Assembly: GCA_024220525.1 (NCBI GenBank) | Contig: JAMYWO010000036.1 | Location: 183,338 to 223,245 of the forward strand | Reading direction: 5' to 3' | From: Cochliopodium minus | Taxonomy: Eukaryota > Discosea > Himatismenida > Cochliopodiidae | Length of the DNA stretch: 39,908 nt | Part shown: piece by piece, positions 10,146 through 20,623 of the stretch | How the letters are laid out: each line of letters starts with the position of its first letter | How positions within the stretch are numbered: the stretch's first letter is position 1 | Program-made: the position numbers and the translations under genes | The notes under the pieces: generated by a model | The model's input: only the letters and a program-made list of their open reading frames with translations | Database searches by the model: none | What the model was told of the DNA's origin: nothing

Positions 10146-12131
10146 TTAATTTATTCTCGCAACAATTTTCCCTTTTGTGTGTCCCTTTGAAAGATTTTCC
10201 AAATAAAGGGGGATCTCTTCAAACTTTATGATTTTCAACTCACTCTTAAGCTTTTTCTTATCAACCATGTCAATAACCACATCCCCAACCTTTCTCAAAT
10301 CCGATATAGCATGAATTCCCTCTGTATAAGCCTTTTTAAAGAATCAAATCAATAAAAAAAAAATTGTTTATTAAAAAAAAGAATTATTTACCATCCCCTT
10401 AATTAAATCAAAAATAAATTTAAATTTTTGATAATCAATCTTCCAATATTATTTCTCACCAAAAAGACAGAATGGATTGAAATTTGTCTAAATTGCCAAT
10501 TTTCTGGTAAAGTAGGGGGCTTTACAACAAAAACCAGTTGTCCTCCAAATGCAAGACTTTTCAACTAAAAAATTTGGTCAAAATAAAAAAAAGAGAATTA
10601 ACCCTTTTAAAAAAAAAAATTTAATTTAAAAATTTTTGTGAATATACTTACACCAATGTTAGTAGTTTCTTCACCAACATTATCAATAAAAACATCAACT
10701 CCTCTATCTTTATTTTTAAAGACAAAAAGTAAATAAAGTAAATAAGAAAAAAATATCAAAAAATATTTACTTTCAGTTAATTCGAGAATTCTTTTGTTGA
10801 TGTCTTCTTTGGTGTAATCTATTATGTAGTCTGCACCCAAAGATTTGACATAATCTATTTTACTCGTTGAGCAAACGCCAATAACTTTAGCTTTAAGATT
10901 TTTTGCAAGTTGAACACAAAAACTTCCTGTTAAAATTTAAATAAAATGAATAAATATTTAATTTTAAATCCAAGAAAAATATAAAACATAAAATATAAAT
11001 ATGAAATAAATAAAATTAATAAAATGAAAAATTAAAAACCAAAAAAAAAATGAAAAATGAAAAGAATAAAATAATAAAAATAAAAATAAAAAATGACAAA
11101 TAAAATATTAAAAAAAAAATCAAAAATTTTACCGACACCTCCTGAACTTCCAGTGATACAAACAACATCACTTTCTCTGACTCTAGCCTTTTCCACAACA
11201 GCTTTGTATGCTGTCCAACTTGCACAAGGAAGCGAAGCTCCCACTTCGAAACTTATCTCATTCGGCAAAATAGAAACACTCTCTTCTACGTTTAATGAAT
11301 ACTCCGCAAATGATCCATAATGTTCCTCTTTATGAATTTTAAAAAAATTTCAAAATATAAAATAAAATTTTTGAGTTCTCCCTTACTGAAACTTCCATGC
11401 CAATAAACCCTCTTTAAAAAAAATTTAAAAAAAATATTAAAATGTTAGTTCATAATTTTGTTAGCGGAGATTAATTTACACCAACAGATTTTTAAACCTC
11501 TATAATATTTTGTAGATCTCTTTTTAAAAAAAATTAACTTACATCTCCCACTTTTATTAAATTTAATTTTGTTGCATTAAGCGAAACAGTCTGACAGAAT
11601 ATTTTTAATTTACCTTTCAATCTTTTTACTTGATCACCCACTATCAAACAAAAAAAAATAAAACAAAATTTTATTTCCTCCCTAATATTATTTCCCTAAT
11701 TTAAAACGAAATTACCTGATTCAACAACACCGCTTCCATCACTTTTAAATTAAAAAAATTTCAAACAAAATATTTTTAAAGTGACCTTTTTTTCGAATTG
11801 AAATCCCGAATTTACCATCCCAGAACTTTTCCTTTGTTTCCATTTTGTCTGATGCAAATCTTTTTTTTGATTATTTGAATTTTTGAGGAAGAATATAAAA
11901 CCATATTTGTTTAAATATACCTTATAGTCAACTGGATTCAATGAGCATGCAAAAATTTTTATCTAAGAGGCGCAAGTGTATTCATTTTATTAGAAAGGTA
12001 ATAATAATAATTATCGAAAAATTGATCACCAATACTTGGTTGGCTTCAGGTTTTGGAATGTCTATTGTTTCCAAAGATAAACATTCTTTGACAAAATCAG
12101 AAGGTTTATCAATTATTCTAATGGCTTTCAT
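10146..12131 (-). CDS. MDR-superfamily NAD(P)H quinone reductase / zinc-independent alcohol dehydrogenase-like
   Basis: Exons: 12131-12030, 11962-11921, 11859-11816, 11741-11716, 11640-11614, 11550-11543, 11411-11387, 11327-11133, 10926-10771, 10707-10652, 10564-10460, 10397-10392, 10331-10146; 978 nt, 325 aa, normal length. N-terminal catalytic-domain marks: [50 protein letters not shown]. The Rossmann cofactor loop is [17 protein letters not shown], then [25 protein letters not shown] and GKIVARIN. No structural-zinc Cys cluster is seen, consistent with the quinone oxidoreductase branch. Exons 6 (8 nt) and 12 (6 nt) are micro-exons chosen because they restore KVGDRVY and FLGMAYTEG. Substrate unknown. 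Confidence 0.92.
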
Positions 12132-12375
12132 TTTTTTTTTTAATATTTATTCAAAAAAATTTTGGATTGATCATTATTTCCAAAACAACAATAAAGATTG
12201 AAAACACAAAAGAAGGAATTCCAAAATATTATTTTAATTTTTCACGTTGTTGTTGTTTTTTTTCCAAAAAGATAAAAACAAGATAAAGAGGAGAGGATAT
12301 TCATTTTCAAGTTTAAAAAAAAAAAACAAAAAAAAGAAGTTTTAAACAAAGAAAAAAAGAGAATTTTGCAAAAAC

Positions 12376-13597
12376 TTAGTTTCTCTTAGGAATTGGAGGA
12401 GGACCCTTCTTAGGTTGAGGAGGAGGAGGGTTCTTAGAAGGAGGAGGGTTCTTGGATTGAGTCTTGTTAGGAGAAGGAGGAGGGAGCTTAGGTTGAGGAG
12501 GAGGAGGGGTCTTAGTGACTTTAGGTTGAGGGGTAGGAGTAACCTTTGGTTGAGGAGGAGGAGGGTTTTTGGTGACTTTAGGTTGAGGGGTAGGATTGAA
12601 TTTAGGTTGAGGTGTAGGGTTTACTTTGGGTTGAGGTGATGGCATTTTGGGGCTTGGGTTGTTCTTCACTAGGGTTGGAGGTGTCTTTTGAGGGGTGATT
12701 TTGGGGGAGGGAGAAGATCCTCCTTTTTTGAGGGTTGGCATTCCTCCTGAGAAGAGGCCGCCCATGCCTCCTCCTCCCATACCTCCTCCGGATCCTCCTC
12801 CAGATCCTCCTCCTGATCCTCCAGATCCTCCACTTTTTTCTTTAAAAGAAATGATAAGTTTTATCGATTAAATATTTTAATCATTGCGAAATATTTGAAA
12901 TTTATAAATTTGATTGTCCAAAAATTCAACTTTATAATATATATTGAATTCCTCCTTCAAAAATATATAATATTTTTTTTAAAGATCTCTTGATTGTGAA
13001 ATGATTTAATTCGTTATTTTTTTATAATTTCATATTTATATTTTTTAGAATGAATGATACCTATTATTGGTGCAGATTTATCAACAGTTTTTGCTTTTTT
13101 CAATTTTGTTCCTTTTTGAATAGAAGAGAGCAAATCTCCTCTTCCTCCTTGTTTTGTTTTTTCTTTGATCTCAGTTAATTTCTATATTTTCATATATTTT
13201 TNNNNNNNNNNNNNNNNNNNNNNNNNNNNNNNNNNNNNNNNNNNNNNNNNNNNNNNNNNNNNNNNNNNNNNNNNNNNNNNNNNNNNNNNNNNNNNNNNNN
13301 NAGAGAGCAAATCTCCTCTTCCTCCTTGTTTTGTTTTTTCTTTGATCTCAGTTAATTTCTATATTTTCATATATTTTTTAATATCAGAATTAAATCAGAT
13401 GTCAGGAAATGTATAATTCTATAATGATTGATTAAGGAATTTTGTTTTGTTGATGAATTTTAATTGAATGAAATTTATAAAAATATATTTAAATTTGGTG
13501 TCCTAGTTTCATATAGATCAAATAATTTGTTGTTTATTCTTCATATTTAAAAAAGTTTAATTACGAGCTCTGGAGGTGGTGGCGGCGGTGGTGGCAT
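12376..13597 (-). CDS. verprolin/WIP-family WH2 actin regulator
   Basis: Exons: 13597-13565, 13181-13061, 12839-12376; 618 nt, 205 aa. The N-terminus is Met plus eight Pro (profilin-binding type). It is followed by a WH2 G-actin-binding motif GGRGDLLSSIQKGTKLKKAK with the LKK core, SAPIIG, a Gly/Ser-rich stretch, and GGMGGLFSGGMPTLKK, an arrangement diagnostic of WIP/verprolin proteins that bind WASP and G-actin. The C-terminal ~110 residues are Pro/Lys repeats of the type P-Q-P-K. The intron between exons 1 and 2 contains the 100-N gap, and the start of exon 2 is duplicated across it. The terminal WASP-binding motif is not obvious. Confidence 0.88.
13125..13378. repeat. 100-N gap flanked by an exact 77-bp duplication (unmerged contig ends)
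   Basis: Bases 13125-13201 are repeated identically at 13302-13378, with a run of 100 N at 13202-13301 between them. The duplicated segment includes the first 57 bp of WIP exon 2 and its acceptor. This is the usual signature of two overlapping contig ends left unmerged, with N as a nominal spacer, so real sequence here is probably about 177 bp shorter. Confidence 0.88.
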
Positions 13598-13978
13598 CTA
13601 TTTTTTTTTTTGTTAATTTAGGTAAGATGTTAAAGGTGATTGAAGGATTGTATTAAAGGATTTTTTTTTGAGGGATTTAAGATGGGATTTAATAAATTTA
13701 ATTTTCTTTACCATCTTTGTATGTTGTTAAAATTTTTAAAGAGATTTTTTTTTTTTTTATTTTTTTAATATTTATATTATTTTCAAATAAATATTTTTAT
13801 AAATCACCACAAACAAATTAATATACAAAACAATAGGAAAAAAATATGATAACTAGAACAAAAGTTAAAAAGAGAAAGAATATTCCATATTTTTTGAAAT
13901 TGCATTATTTTTTTTTTTTTAATTTTTAGAAAGCATTTTGGTGGTGTATGCATTGCATTCTACCATCTTATTTTCTGA
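13598..13978. other. intergenic AT-rich spacer
   Basis: About 380 bp between the WIP start and the stop of the EF-hand gene, both on the minus strand. It should hold the WIP promoter and the 3' end of the upstream gene. No motif or coding frame recognised. Confidence 0.6.
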
Positions 13979-14971
13979 TCATTTAATATTTGGAAATGTG
14001 AGCAAGAGAGGAAATTTGAGGAATTCTTCTTTAGAAATTTGTTGATTATGATCCAAATCTGCAATTTCAAGATAATTATTGACCAATGTGGTCACTTCAT
14101 TTGCGAGATCGATTTCAGTGTACAATTCTTTTTTGCTTTTTTTCTTTATTTTTGTTATTAATCTCAAAATAAGATATAATTCGTCTTTAGTTAACACCTA
14201 GGAAGGATATAAAGAATAAATAAGGTTAAATTGAAAGTTAAAATGATAAATATGCTTATTTTTTTCATGTCTTCTTTATATTTAACTATTATATATACTT
14301 AATGCTAATTAAAAGAAAATAATCACCCCATTTTTGTCAACATCAAATGATTCAAACAAAAATATTCTTTTTTCTTCATCTGTACTTCCACTGAGCATAT
14401 TAACCGCTGTCAAATATTCTTTGATGTCTATTTCGCCATCTTGATTTGCATCACATACTTCAAGTAGAAGGGGAACATATTCTTTATATTTCTCACCAAA
14501 TGATTCAACTATTTTTAAAAATGAATTAAAACTTTAATAATATACTTATTATATTGATATAAAGAATCATATTTTGCTTTATATTTTAAAGGAGGATGTT
14601 TTACCCAAGAGATGAAATTTATCTTTCTTAATTACCCATTTTTTTGGATTATTTGGAGGATAATCACCATATACCTTGAAATATGCAGATCTGAATTTTT
14701 CTATTGGATCTCTTATTTTAGAAACATCCAGGTGTAAGTCTTTTGCAATTTCCTTTTGGGTATCTTCCAGTTTATTAAGGTAGAAATAATAGGTCAATAA
14801 TCCTGCAGAGCTTCCCAACAAAGTATAAATTACTATATTTTTGCTGAATAACACTTGATTTCTCAATTTTGATTCTTCTTTGGAAGAAATATATCTAAAG
14901 AATGTTTTGCATTTGAATTTCGAAAGATTTGATTTGAAATTGAATTTGTTAAATTTGAATAAATTGTTCAT
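13979..14971 (-). CDS. membrane-anchored EF-hand protein, probably mitochondrial
   Basis: Exons: 14971-14605, 14508-14327, 14197-13979; 768 nt, 255 aa, stop TGA. The N-terminal ~35 residues are rich in Lys, Arg, Phe and Asn with no acidic residue, like a mitochondrial presequence. One membrane helix follows at about 46-65 (IVIYTLLGSSAGLLTYYFYL). The C-terminal half has three EF-hand loops: DANQDGEIDIKE, DVDKNGVLTKDE and DLDHNQQISKEE. The first two have all standard Ca ligands; the third has Gln instead of Gly at loop position 6. Likely a Ca sensor of the inner membrane or matrix face; not clearly MICU. Localisation is inference. Confidence 0.8.
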
Positions 14972-15108
14972 TTTTTTTTTATATTTATCAATGGAGATCG
15001 AAATAAGAAATTTTGATCAAAAAATGGATATATGTCTTTCATTAATTCAGACCCAATGAAAAAAAAAATTTTATAATTCAGAACGATTGTATTTAAAAAA
15101 AAAAGTTC

Positions 15109-15214
15109 ATGGGAAATGATGTTTCGTTGATTGAAAAGAATAACAAATCATTTTATTATATTAAATTTGAGAATTCATATTCAAGCCTTGGAGATCAATT
15201 ATTCTATGTCAAAG
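15109..15214 (+). CDS. first exon of an unrecognised, putatively N-myristoylated protein (3' part missing)
   Basis: An ATG at 15109 opens a 35-codon exon ending at a GTAAAA donor at 15215. It begins MGNDVSL, which fits the N-myristoylation pattern M-G-x-x-x-S, and continues FYYIKFENSYSSLGDQLFYV. It is transcribed away from the EF-hand gene across a 137-bp shared upstream region. After the donor comes a single N and an A6T repeat, and then a minus-strand gene, so all later exons are missing at the 15.26 kb junction. No family recognised. Confidence 0.5.
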
Positions 15215-15320
15215 GTAAAATTANAAAAAATAAAAAATAAAAAATAAAAAATAAAAAATAAAAAATAAAAAATAAAAAATAAAAAATGAAAAAATGAAAA
15301 ATGAAAAATAAAATTCTTAC
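15215..15320. repeat. A6T heptamer tract with an ambiguous base, joining two 3'-truncated genes
   Basis: From the N at 15224 the sequence is about eight perfect AAAAAAT heptamers passing into ATGAAAAA variants. To its left a plus-strand gene has just entered an intron; to its right a minus-strand gene has also just entered an intron. Neither gene's next exon is present. Confidence 0.8.
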
Positions 15321-17334
15321 AAGTAAAATGTAAAATATCCCTCTTTGAAAAAAAAAAATAATTATGAATTTAATTCATTTAAAATTATTTTAAAAAAATT
15401 TACTGGAGTTGTTGGCCATTGTCCTTTGAATAATTGATGCCATATGAATGTAAAATCGTCAACTTGATCGACTATTTCTCCCGAGTCAAACATCGCATCA
15501 TATTCTTTCTTTCTTTCAATTTTCTTGAGAAACTCCAAAACTGCTCCATAAGGGGCTTTGATCTTACCAATACCTTGAATTAAAATAAAAATAAAATAAT
15601 AAAAATTTAGAAAAAAAAAAATAAAAAATAATAGAAAACAAAAAATTTGAAACAAAAAATTTGAAATTTGAAATAAAAATAAAATAAAATAAAAAATAAA
15701 TAAATATAAATTTGAAATAAAAAATTTGAAATTTGAAATAAAAATTAAAAATTTAAAAAAATAAAATAAAAATAAAAAATAAAAAATATTTTACCTTTTA
15801 CAGTTGTATATGCAGTTCCTTCAATATCCATTTTGTAAATGTCAGTCTCCCTTTTCTTCTCAACAAACTTCCAATTTCCAGCATAAGCAAGATCCAAAAG
15901 CTGGTCGACAGACTCATTGATGAGAGAAGTGTACTTGTTCTTGGGGAATACTTTCTCAATGTCAAGATCCTCCTCCTCATCCTCCTCCTCTCCATCTAAA
16001 TCAATCTCTTCCTTCTCTTCACCTTCTGTTTTGTTTTCTGCAGTTTTTTCTTTTTCTGTATCGCTTTCGTTTGAAATTTCAGATTTTTCATCTTCTTTTT
16101 CTTCTCTCCTCCTGAAAACTGTGCTGGCATATTCTTCAAGAAGCTCCTCTTCCTCTTCCTCTTTGATGGGGACGTATTTCTTTCCAATTTGAGAGTTTTT
16201 ATCATCTCCTCCTTCCTCTACCACTTCTTCTTTTTCTATGTTATTTTCTTCTTCTTTTTTGTTTTTAATTTCATTTTTCTTTTTTTCTTGCATTAATTGT
16301 CCTATCTCCACGCTTTCTCTGTACAAAGAGGGGTTTTGGTGGATATATTCTCTTATCGAAGAAACGCACTTCAAAATTTCGAGTTTGGGATTGTAAGTCA
16401 AGAAATCAGGGATCCATCCATTTGTGTTCATACAAAGCAAAAAAGTGAGTGTTGAATTATTTTGAGATTCACCTTTTATTTAAATAAAAAATAAAAATTT
16501 TGTTGTGATAAAAAATTTAGTCTTCTTTTTTTTTTTTATATTTCTTTACCAAATGGCTTTATTACAAATCCACTTTTTATTATCTCTCCTCTTACGGAAT
16601 ACCAAAATGATTCTTTTGGACAAGAGGATTCTATCACAGATTTCTGGGAGATGGTGATAACATCTTTTTGAGAAATCTTATTCTGCAGTATACAGAAATT
16701 TCTGGGCCTATATTATTGTTAATGGGATTTTAAATTTGAAAGAAAAGTATTTATCAGTTCATAAAATGTTTTTAGGGTTATATTATAATTTATTTTTAAA
16801 TATTCTTCAGAAATTTCAAGTCATTCTTTATAAATGCTTTATTTTTTACCAATACCACCAAAATTTTGATTTCGTATTCACATATATAATGTTCGTATTT
16901 TCACTGTAATATTTCAATATTCTCACTTCTTTTGTATATGATCTCCATTGCTTTGCCAAGGAAGTATCCATGATCACATTTGCGATATCTTTGGGCCTGG
17001 CTTGTACGATGCAAGTAGATTTGAAGATAGGGATCTGATTGATGATCTTCTTCCAAATACGGATGCTATTATCCACTTCAATCAACTCCCAATCATCCGA
17101 TGTGATATCTTTCGCTTCATTTTTCAATAAATTAAGACTATCTTCCAAAGATTTCAGCACTTCAATGGGAACCTGATTTTCTTTCTTTGAATTTATGGAA
17201 GAAAAAAATTATAAAATATTATTAATTTAAAGATGTGGAATAAAATGATCAATATTTTTAAAACATTAATTTTATGATATATTTTATACTTGAATTTCTT
17301 TTTGGGGAGTCAATGAATTTTTTCTTCTTCTCAT
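15321..17334 (-). CDS. tandem START-domain protein, 3' end missing
   Basis: Exons: 17334-17290, 17172-16856, 16707-16550, 16472-15795, 15573-15404, 15342-15321, all in phase; then the gene is lost in a repeat. START 1 runs from DDWELIEVDNSIRIWKK through ARPKDIANVIMD, KFWWPRNFC and VIESSCPKESFWYSVRGEIIKSGFVIKP to LLCMNTNGWIPDFL. A ~110-residue Glu/Lys-rich acidic linker follows, then START 2 (GNWKFVEKKRETDIYK ... KAPYGAVLEFLKKI ... TFIWHQL ... WPTTPRDILHFT), which breaks off at the R-D-F/I-type motif. The last ~100 residues of START 2 are absent. START domains bind lipids or sterols. The second tandem-START gene at 37.4 kb is a paralogue. Its ATG lies 23 bp from the next gene's stop. Confidence 0.85.
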
Positions 17335-17357
17335 TTTTTTTTATAATTTTTTAATAT

Positions 17358-20300
17358 TCAGATAACAAACAACTTATATTTCTCCAAGTTAGAAGTATCC
17401 TCCTTCTCACAAGGACAATCACAAACAAGATCCAAAATGTAGATTCCACTAGAAAACTGCAAACCCTCATTACAACACTGATTCTTATAACAAGAAACAC
17501 AAAAAAGGGAATCAGAATTCTGTACAGAATAACAAAACTGAGGACAAGGCACATCACCAGTTACGTTCTTGGTACATTTTTTATTATCAATGAGATCAAG
17601 GATGATGGGATTAACTTGGAAATGATCGGTTTCCCCATCTTGCCACTTGGCGGAGAAGGTGTAACCGAGCCCGTCCTTCCATTCCCCGTAACCTTGATAA
17701 GATTCGTCTTGGCCGAAAGTTCCAGTGTAGACTCCTTTGGGATGAGTGTGCTTTCCACTCACTATTTTGTCATTTTTGAAAGTTCCTTCATAAGTGTGGT
17801 TGTTTTCTTTTTTCAACAAAAAACCTTATTTTAAAAAGAAAAAAAAATTATAAATTAAATTTTGTTTTAAAAAAAAAATAAAGTACACACTAAACCAGGA
17901 TAGTAGAGATTACTATCTTTGACTCAAAAAAAAAATAACAAAACAAAAAAAACAAAAAAAAAACATAAACAATAATCTAGATCTAATCTAATCAAATAAT
18001 TCAAAAAATAAATTAAACATTAATAAATAAATAAAAAAATAAACTTTAAAAATTAAAAAATTTTTTTTTTAATTACCTTTCCCTTCTTTTTTTCCCTCTT
18101 CAAAATTCCCTTTGTAATGGAAATCAATATCGTCCAAAATCCCCACACCATGAAACAAATCATTTTTCCATTCACCTCTGTACTTCAAAATTTCCACCCT
18201 CTCTCCACCCATGTTATCATATCTAACCAAAGTTATTAAAATGAATGAAAATAAAAAAAAAAATATAAAAAAAATTTTAGTTTACAAAGTAAAAGAACCC
18301 CAACCATTATAAGCATTGTCTAAAAACTCTCCTTCATAAACTCTGTTTACATCAACAAATTTACCTTGCCCACATTTTTTTCCTTGAACATAATTACCGC
18401 TATAAATTTTGCCTTTTTTAAAAATAAAAAAATATTTAAAAATATTTAAAAATAAAAATTTTTAAATATTTTTTTACCATCATGGAATTTATAGACACCA
18501 AAACCGTGAAATAGACCTTTTTCCCAATTTCCGCTGTATTCATCTCCGTTCAAAAAAATTTTGGTTCCAAACCCTGACTCCTGACCACCCTCAAAAGATC
18601 CAGAGTAAACTTGTCCATCAACGTCCGTGAATTTACCTTTGAAAAAAAAAATATTAAAATTAAAAAAAAATAAAAAAAAAATAAAATTAAAATTACCATC
18701 ACCTTCAAATAACCCTCTAACGTAGTTTCCTTCATAAATGCTTTTGTCGGCGTAAGTGCTGACACCCAACCCCTCAATAGCTCCGTCCACAAACACTCCG
18801 ACATGTGTATCTCCCCTATAAGTCACGAGAACACCAGAACCATCTAACAAAAATTGAAAATATTATTATTAAATAAAAAATAAAAAATATAAAAAATAAA
18901 AAATAAAAACTTTTTTACGAAACTCACTATTTTTAAAAGTTCCTATATATTTTGTCCATCTTTAAATAAAAATTTTTTAATATTAACGTTTGAGGTTTGT
19001 AAAAAACTTACCTTGGAGTTTCTTCTACATAACTATGTTGCCAATAGTATATTCCTTTTCCATCTAAACTTCCATTTCGAAAGTGTCCAATCCACATTCT
19101 CTCCCTAATTCAAAAAAATTAAAAGAATCGTTATGAATTTTTCGGAAATAAATTTACCCAGATATTTTTATTCCCCAACCTTCTAAAGAAAAACTTTTTA
19201 TTTCACCTAAATAAAATCGAAAAAAAATATTAATTTTTTAAATTAGAATTCAAAAAAGTAAAATAATTAAAATTATAAAAAAATTAATTTAAAAAAATAA
19301 ATTAAAAAACAATTAAAAACAAAAAACAAACATTAATCAAGATTTTTGAAAAAAAAAACTGTACCAAATATAAACTGTCTCATTTCCATATAGTGTCCTA
19401 ACTTTATTATTTCCAAATCCTTAAGTGGAGAGACAGTTTTTTGCGGAGATTTTTTAGGTTGGTCGGGAGTGGGGACAGTGAAAACGGCAGGGAATCTCCC
19501 TCCAATTATTGTATCAACATCTTGATTGATGAGATCAATTCTTTGTGGGGTACGTTGTATTGGGAGATCATCATTACCATCATTATTTTGATTATTATTT
19601 TGATTTTTATTATTGTTTGTATTTGCATTCCTCAATGGTCTATTATCATTATAATTATTATTTTCTATATTTTGATTGTTATTGTTATTATTTTCGATAT
19701 TATCATTTGGATATTTTTCTTCATCTTCTACCAGATCTCTCTTTCTTTTCTCATCTGCCATCTTAAAGAGAGAATTGATATTTATTTTCTCTGTGGAATC
19801 ATTCTTCCAGAAATTCTTTTTCAGCTTCAAATCATTCGATAGAACTAACCCCAGCCATCTATAATCTCTTCCCTTGTTATCTAATTCCAAATCCTTCCAA
19901 TCTTGAACATTAAAGCTCATTATCGAGAAATTTAGGATCGATTTCTTTCTCTGGAACCATCTTTTGCAGATAGAAAACCATAAGATTTTATCAAATTGTA
20001 ATTTTGCAAATCTTCTTGATACTTGAAATACTCTTCCAACCTGGTTAGACAAAATAGATTATATGATTTGAAATTGGATAATGATGTTCAAAATTTGTTC
20101 AAAATTTATTTTCTCCAACAAAGCTGAAAATTTTGGAGATGTACAGAAAATTTGATTTTATTGATTAGAGTATGATATTTTTGTATATTTCATTTTATTA
20201 AAATTTATTGTTATAAAGATTGATATCTGGCAGAGATGTTCGAAAAATATTAACAATTTAAAATTTGTTAACAAGTCTTTATTTGGTGAATATGTTTCTT

Positions 20301-20485
20301 TTTATCCATATTCTTTTTACCTCTTTGATTTTCATAAAACAAAAGATAATGGTCAATACATTCTTGGGTAGAGATTCAAAATGATTGAAAATGATATTCT
20401 CAGAATAAATTTCCAGCAATTTCCTTCTTTTGGGAGTCAATGGAGATTGGATAATATCAATGGAGCTAATTTCATCTCTTTTCAT
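17358..20485 (-). CDS. F-box / MORN-repeat / UBR-like Cys-rich protein
   Basis: Exons: 20485-20321, 20040-19365, 19206-19158, 19104-19012, 18959-18928, 18843-18697, 18636-18478, 18412-18286, 18222-18077, 17916-17887, 17824-17358; 2091 nt, 696 aa. An F-box spans intron 1: ESLPKNVLTIIFCFMKIKE, then VGRVFQVSRRFAKLQFDKILW. An Asn-rich linker follows, then many MORN units (pattern YEGxFxxGxxxGxG, e.g. YSGSFEGGQESGFGTK, YSGNWEKGLFHGFGVY). The tail from residue 625 has nine Cys (C625, 635, 639, 650, 653, 658, 659, 676, 678, plus C680) ending VCDCPC, like a UBR box as found in FBXO11. Probably an SCF ubiquitin-ligase receptor; the donor of exon 10 (GTACTT chosen) is the least certain splice. Confidence 0.85.
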
Positions 20486-20623
20486 ATTTTTTTTTTATTT
20501 TCAAAAATTAAAAATAAAAGGGTTTATAGTTTTCATAATATAACTATCTGATAAAACCTATAGATTCAAATTTGATACCAAATCTCAAAATTATTCTCTT
20601 TGTTTTTATTTCTTGATAATAAA
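20486..20623. promoter_or_regulatory. short divergent promoter region
   Basis: 138 bp separate the ATG of the F-box/MORN gene (minus) from the ATG of the membrane hydrolase (plus), so both promoters must lie here or in the first exons. No specific motif recognised. Confidence 0.45.

Noticed and set aside
10440-10460. A 20-nt intron in the MDR gene
   Set aside because: Removing GTGAGA...GGAAG keeps frame but inserts 16 unconserved residues. The longer intron plus a 6-nt exon fits the family better.
12415-12639. Plus-strand Arg/Leu-rich ORF
   Set aside because: It is the antisense shadow of the Pro/Lys repeats of the WIP-like gene.
15225-15313. Telomere-like or CRISPR-like array
   Set aside because: The repeat is a plain A6T microsatellite without spacers, and similar tracts occur inside many introns.
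19441-19842. Plus-strand Ile/Tyr-rich ORFs
   Set aside because: They are the antisense of the Asn-rich linker of the F-box/MORN gene.
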